Source: Coprinellus micaceus (taxonomy: Eukaryota; Basidiomycota; Agaricomycetes; Agaricales; Psathyrellaceae). From it: 64,000 nt of DNA. The notes beneath the pieces are model-generated. The model saw only the letters and a program-made list of their open reading frames with translations. It had not been told where the DNA came from and searched no databases. This document shows, in pieces, positions 59,014 through 64,000 of this stretch. Positions within the stretch are counted from its first letter, which is position 1. The number at the start of each line of letters is the position of its first letter. Position numbers and translations under genes: made by a program. The stretch lies in NCBI GenBank assembly GCA_951394405.1, contig OX596336.1, positions 3,782,001 to 3,846,000 of the forward strand. Direction: 5' to 3'.

Positions 59014-61607
59014 ATGTCCTCTCGTCTTCCACCGCTCGCCGCCTTCCAGCGCGGGCCCAAAGAACATTCAATGTCCCTCGAAAATTCAACACCACCCCCC
59101 TCCAACTGGTCCAGTCGCTCCAAGATGGCTATGGCCTTCTCGTCGTCGCCAGTGCGCTCCTCCTCGCCCCCAAGAACCCCATATTCTTCCCGCGAACACG
59201 ATAGCTACGCCTACATCCACAATTCAAGCCCCACGATGGGCCATGGACTCGACCTTCCACCGCTTCAGCGCCATTCTGAAGATCCGATGGGCTGGGCATT
59301 CAAGCAACCCCGACTCCCCCTTCTATTCAAGTCGGCCCACCGCATCAACATCACCCAAACACCCTATTCCCAGTATGACGCATACGATCTCCCACCATCC
59401 TCAGAAATGGAGATGGAGGACGTTGTGGACGACTCTGGCCTTAGCCTCCCAGAGATCGATTCCGAAACGACCAGCGACAGCACGCCAGGTCACGGGTCCA
59501 TTTACTTCTCCGATAGTGACGAGGATCTAGGCCAGGAAGAGAATGACGAAGATGGGATGTTCAGCTTTGGCTACAGCACGCTTCGATCCACATGCTTCCG
59601 GGTCTCTTCAGAGCGTGGCCAGTGGAAAGACGACCCCTTGGCCCTGGATCCCTCGGCTACCGCCAACCTCACTACCCGACTACGCCAATCAGTACCCACC
59701 CCCTCACGTCAACCATCGGAGAACCCATCTCTTCCCGCCTCTCGAACCGTTTCAGAGCCGCTCCCCACCACGTCGTCGGCAGAAGAACCGCCTTTGAGCG
59801 CGGAATCGGCCCACCATGAGTCCGATGGGAAAGAAGATGAGACCCTCTCCTCCATCCCCCTTTCAGACAGGCCGATCACCCCAGAACCCCAAGCCCTCCC
59901 GGAGTACTCTTCACCATTACCTCCGTCGTCGCCGTTGCTATCACCCATGTCCGGAGCAGTCTCCTCCATGTCGAGATCCGTCTCCCCCTTGTCACTCCCA
60001 CCCTCTTCACCAGCACTGATGCCCTGTGACCATCTTCATTCCATCGAAGAGGAAGATAACGAACCCAAGGATGACGACACCCTTGATGTGGCGGATGCAA
60101 GTTCTACCAGCCTTGCTGACTCTTTGTTCCCTGATGATGAAGATGTGAGTCCATACCCTGGTCGAGGCGTACGATTGGTTGACCGGATTTACTTTAGGAC
60201 GCTGATATGCATGTCGACGTCGGAGTGGGGGCGGAAGTCGCCGCTGTTGTACCATCTCCCCAAGCATCCACTGCGCCATCGAGGCATACTTCCCCAGCCC
60301 CCGTTTCCGTCGCGGAGCCACGGATGGCCGTCGAACCCCGGCAGGCCGACACCCCCGCCATCTCCGCCCCCTCCACTTCCCACATCGACGTGCTCTCGTC
60401 GCATGCGGCCAAAGTGTCTCATCCTTCGAAATCGAAACCAGTCGCGACTCCTGTCCCCAGCGGGTCCAATACTCGATCAGGTTCGCCAGACGAGAACGCC
60501 GCCACAGTCAAGGTCAAAGCCAAGGGCGTAAAGCAGAAGGCTAGACCCAGCATCGACGGGAAGCCTCTCCAGGACCAAATCGATAACAGCCAACTTCCAT
60601 CGTCGTCGTCCAGCACCGTCCTCGAGGCTAAGAAGGCGAAGAAGCCAACCAAGGCACGGACCTCGGAAGCGCCTTCGAAGCGAAAAGCCGATAGCTTCGA
60701 TGAGTCGGCGTCCGATGCGCCCGCGCCGAGCAAAAAGAGGCGCCAGGGCAGTGTACCTGTGGAGAGGGTCGCTTCGTCGAGCTCGGGGAAGGCTGTTGTG
60801 AAACCTGAAGAGGACGACGAGAGTGATGACGATCATGACCCACTCCCTCAACTCAAAGCGTCGTCGTCGAAAGGAAGCCGGAAGCGAGCGACTTCGTCTA
60901 AACCCGCCAAAGCACCGACTAAGCGCGAGCGCGCCTCCCAGATCTTTGCCCTCGAATCCCCGCAGAAGACCAACGACGCCGAGCTCATCCCTGAAGACGT
61001 CGATGCTGAGATCCAGGGCATGATCATCGAGTGTATGGCCACCTCCCGGGCGTCATCCATGCCCGTCTCGCTCGTCGTGAGGACCGTCTTGCAAACACAC
61101 CCAGCGTTGAAGGATGACAGGACAGAGAAGGAGTGGCGGAAAGTTGTGGGGAGGGTGCTTGTGAATGGGATGGCTGGACGGGGGAGTGGGGTGTTTGGGA
61201 AGGTGGATAGTAGTGGGAAGGTGAGTTTTTTTCATGTGACGAGGGGTTATATGTATTGGGACTACGGGCGCTTGCGTGGGCTGTATCGATCGATCGCCGC
61301 TCGGTACTCGTGCACAGCATGGCGTTCGCTAGTTCCCGTTCATTTCATTTGCCCTTTTCTCGTATCCTGTCCTGGGCTTATCGGAGCACCGGCGCTAATC
61401 CTATTATCACTGTAGGACGACTCTGACCGACCGCTAGAAGCGCAATGGTTCTATGTCCCTGAGATGGACGAAGACCAGGACAGGGCGGCGTTGATTAGGA
61501 GTATGATGCCTCGCCCGGGGAAGAGGAGTGTGACGAAGCAGTATAAGCAGTATTATTGGCGCCCGTTGGATAAGATATCGAGGTGGGATCCGGATGATGC
61601 ACTGTGA
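59014..61607 (+). CDS. Uncharacterised 781-aa low-complexity protein, probably nuclear
   Basis: Exons 59014-60144, 60198-61220 and 61416-61607 total 2346 nt in frame. The N-terminal 500 residues are Ser/Pro-rich with acidic patches (SDSDEDLGQEENDEDGM). The middle has basic, nuclear-localisation-like stretches (KVKAKGVKQKARP, KKAKKPTKAR, SKRKADSF, SKKRRQ). A folded-looking region follows (DVDAEIQGMIIECMATSRAS, then VVRTVLQTHPALKDDRTEKE and WRKVVGRVLVNGM). The last exon has WFYVPEMDEDQDRAALIRSM, then PRPGKRS and KYKQYYWRPLDKISRWDPDD-type residues. I do not recognise the family. The compact helical part with the WRKVVGRVL motif could be a winged-helix-like DNA-binding unit. Intron 2 (195 nt) contains a GGGCGCTTG motif at 61266-61274. 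Confidence 0.8.
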
Positions 61608-62135
61608 CAGTGATCTGGAGCCCTGTTCGTTCCCTCGATCCCCGTCTCTTTACTTCCTCTTAATCTTTTTTGAATATTTTCGCATGTTTGGATCTGTTCA
61701 TCTTCTTCATTGTTCTCTTCATTCATGTTCCTTCGTTGCTCGCATGTTGTTCATCCCATCTCTACTCTTTTCATTGTTACTTTCTCGTTCCCCTCCTCCG
61801 TTGCTTTGTTGGTTCGGTTCCCTCGTGTATCTTCCCCTCCACGGTTCCGCATTCGACTCTTGACTCTCTGATACCTGATCGACGTTCTCCCACCTGAGAC
61901 CCTGTTGCTTTCCTAGTTATCTTTATTAGTTCCCTCTATTGTTCAGACTTTTGTTTCGGACGACCCAGACGATGAAATGCATAGGTGCTCGTTACATTAC
62001 CGAATCTTCTCTTCGTATGTAGTATGCAGTATGTAGTATTGTCGAGTGTATAGGTTTGTGAAGTGTTCAATGATATCATGAAGTGCGTTACTGAGTACGA
62101 GAACCCCTCCTATCTTTCACCGTCGACTGGACCGA
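61608..62135. other. Convergent 3' region
   Basis: Pyrimidine-rich 3' flank of the 781-aa gene. A small GTAGTATG-type microsatellite lies at about 62013-62040. No gene. Confidence 0.5.
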
Positions 62136-64000
62136 CTACCTGTGCACCAGCTTCTGCGATTGGATTGGGCCCCGCAATGGGAAATCTGCAGCTGTAGCGT
62201 AACCGTACTTGTCGAATCTATCGCGGAGCAACTCTGTTTTCGTGGGTAGACGGGGCCACGAGTCTGCTCTACAGCGCTCGAGGAGTGTCTTCCTCCAGAC
62301 CTTGCAAGCGGGATGACAGTGGAACCAGCGGCACTTGGAAAGGGGTAATCCGATTGTGAGCGACAGTGACTAGCACGAGACGGTTTGGTTCAAATACTCA
62401 CTTTACGGTGGACCTTGATAAATATATCTGGAACGCGAGCCTCCCGGTGGCCCGGGAAAATGTTGGCCCACCACCAGTCGACATCGCCGGGGTTATAGTG
62501 TAGTTCTCGAGAGGGGTCGATGAAGAGTGCCATGTCTTTGCAGAAAAGGTGGATGAACTCGGCAAGGTCCGTAGCCCGTGGAATCGTGCCTTCAGTAGGA
62601 CCTCTATCTGGTGTAAAAGAATTGAGTATTCGATAGTTAAAACGTCTGCGATTGAAGGACTTACTTTTCAGGATCTGGTGGCAGCAATCTTTGTTGAACT
62701 TGACGACATCTGCATGGCTTACATGGAGATCCCCACTTCGACCCCGGTCCCCGAGAAAGTCGGCGAGGGTTTGATGGTATAGGGAGAAGATCTGACCCTC
62801 GTTCGGATTGGTGCAAATCAACGAAGTTAAATTCCCTAGGAGGTATTGTGTCTCGCCGGGGAAAGACTCGAGCAACGCCTTTTAAAACTGGTCTGGAAAG
62901 ATAGCCACAATAGTAGCATCTGACCGGCCGTTTGTCGCGCTGATCCATTTAGCGGCGAGGGGTGGGTCGGGACTTGTCTTCAGAATCCTGGTGTAGAGCG
63001 CGTCTAATGCTGCGAAAGGGTTTCCCTCAGAAACGTTGAACTGAGTCCACTCCAAGACCCGCCTAAGCTGCTCGTGCGGTGGGCGGGTCCTGTCCTGAAC
63101 AAATCGGAGGGCGGTTGTCGCGTAGATAAACTGCCCAGATGACCTTTTAGCGAGCGTTCGGGGAATGTGCTGGGCGAACCAGTTGGGTCGCAGGCCGTAG
63201 TCCCGTCCGATTTTCGTGAGCACTGCCCGTACGAACGTCTCGATGTCCTGTTCGGGAGTGTATTTGTCGTCGAGGAAGACGTCCCTGACCATCTGAGTGG
63301 AAGAGAAGAAAGTGTGGATGGCTGGCTCGGGTCTGCTGGCAATAACGATGCGGAAAGGGAAGGAGGGGTCGGCGGCAGCGCGTGTGAGAGCGGCCAGTAT
63401 CTCTCTATGGACGTCTTCTTTGGCACTCTGGCGATCTTGCTTGGTCTCAAACCTCTGGTCAGGGTGTACATCGCACTCGTCCAGCCCATCGATGAGGACC
63501 ACCGTCGGCCAACGCCCTTGAGATGCCTGCCCTGCAACGGTGCGAAGTGGACCCAAGATGAGCTGTTCGACTTGCTCATCCAAGTTCTTGTGAAGGATTG
63601 CCGGGTCTGCCTCGATGACGGACAGGACGGCGTCTCGCAAAGGGCCGATAGAGTTGTGCTGGAGGAGTTGGTATGCGAGTGTCGCTATGAAATATCCCTT
63701 CAGGCGCCTGTCGAGCGACTGAGAGAACCCCGAGAAGAAGAAGCTGGCGGCGAGTAGCCCCTCCCGATGGCATTCCTCGGCGACCGAGCCTGCAATGGCT
63801 GTCTTGCCTGAACCAGCTGGTCCCGACACCCACATGATCCTGGTAGGGTTCGCGTCCCGGTCACCGTGCTTGATCCAGCTAACAATCTCTTGCTGGACCG
63901 CGACCCTCGTCTCTGGGTGACACTTGGGCGCATCGCGACCACGTTCGGCGGAATCGTGTCTCGCGCCGTGGGATACGCGTTCTAACAGACCTACCCAAGC
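62136..64000 (-). CDS. NACHT-type NLR protein, 5' end outside the window, in-frame stop
   Basis: The window begins within a segment reading KCHPETRVAVQQEIVSWI, just before the P-loop WVSGPAGSGKTAIAG (about 63835-63790). Walker B is TVVLIDGLDECD (about 63500), followed by a sensor-like RIVIASRPEPAI and a winged-helix-like stretch. The 3' part has ESFPGETQYLLGNLTSLI and SLYHQTLADFLGD. Two introns follow, and a Cys/His-rich last exon (62333-62136) reads CRWFHCHPACKVWRKTLLER. At 62882-62884 a TAA lies in frame between PDQF and KALLESFPGE, with coding similarity on both sides. Fungal NACHT proteins act in self/non-self recognition and cell death. This copy may be inactive or truncated after the NTPase module. 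Confidence 0.8.

Overview
The window reads as nuclear DNA of a filamentous basidiomycete, most likely an Agaricomycete. Coding sequence is split by many short GT-AG introns of about 45-100 nt. Orthologues of general eukaryotic genes are present (CCR4 deadenylase, muskelin, glyoxalase I, a nuclear tRNA-Asp). Several families are typical of mushroom-forming fungi: an AA8-AA12 quinohaemoprotein, a wax-synthase-domain protein, F-box proteins and a NACHT-type NLR. No bacterial operon structure, CRISPR array or rRNA was seen.

Region 1 (1-18.6 kb) is an accessory array of one uncharacterised gene family. Four copies have complete, consistent five-exon models (3835-5112, 6268-7598, 7947-9157 inverted, 17056-18269). 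A fifth (9566-10701) carries a one-base lesion. The window opens on the last exons of a sixth copy (1-478), and two more survive only as terminal-exon relics (about 1020-1274 and 3015-3217). Every full copy starts with the same 16-nt coding micro-exon. A 540-bp hAT-like MITE with a perfect 8-bp target duplication sits between the relics. An F-box gene (11285-12996, minus) and an AA8-AA12 enzyme (13278-15793, minus) interrupt the array.

Region 2 (18.7-34.9 kb) is more conserved: muskelin (minus), two tandem secreted subtilisin-like proteases (plus), and CCR4 (minus).

Region 3 (35.7-45 kb) is a second accessory block. It holds three tandem copies of an acidic protein family with a four-cysteine ribbon-like motif (two carry single-base frameshifts), plus one complete and two truncated copies of the F-box family seen at 11-13 kb. 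A short dispersed motif, GGGCGCTTA, clusters in the non-coding parts of the accessory regions.

Region 4 (46-64 kb) holds an MFS sugar transporter, a tRNA-Asp(GTC) next to a repeat rich in ATAGGGTATC, two F-box paralogues flanking a wax-synthase-domain gene, glyoxalase I, a decayed ankyrin-repeat segment, a 781-aa low-complexity protein with a conserved-looking tail, and an NLR (minus) running off the right edge with an in-frame stop. The host genes are ordinary; the less familiar content is the two multi-copy families and their decay products.
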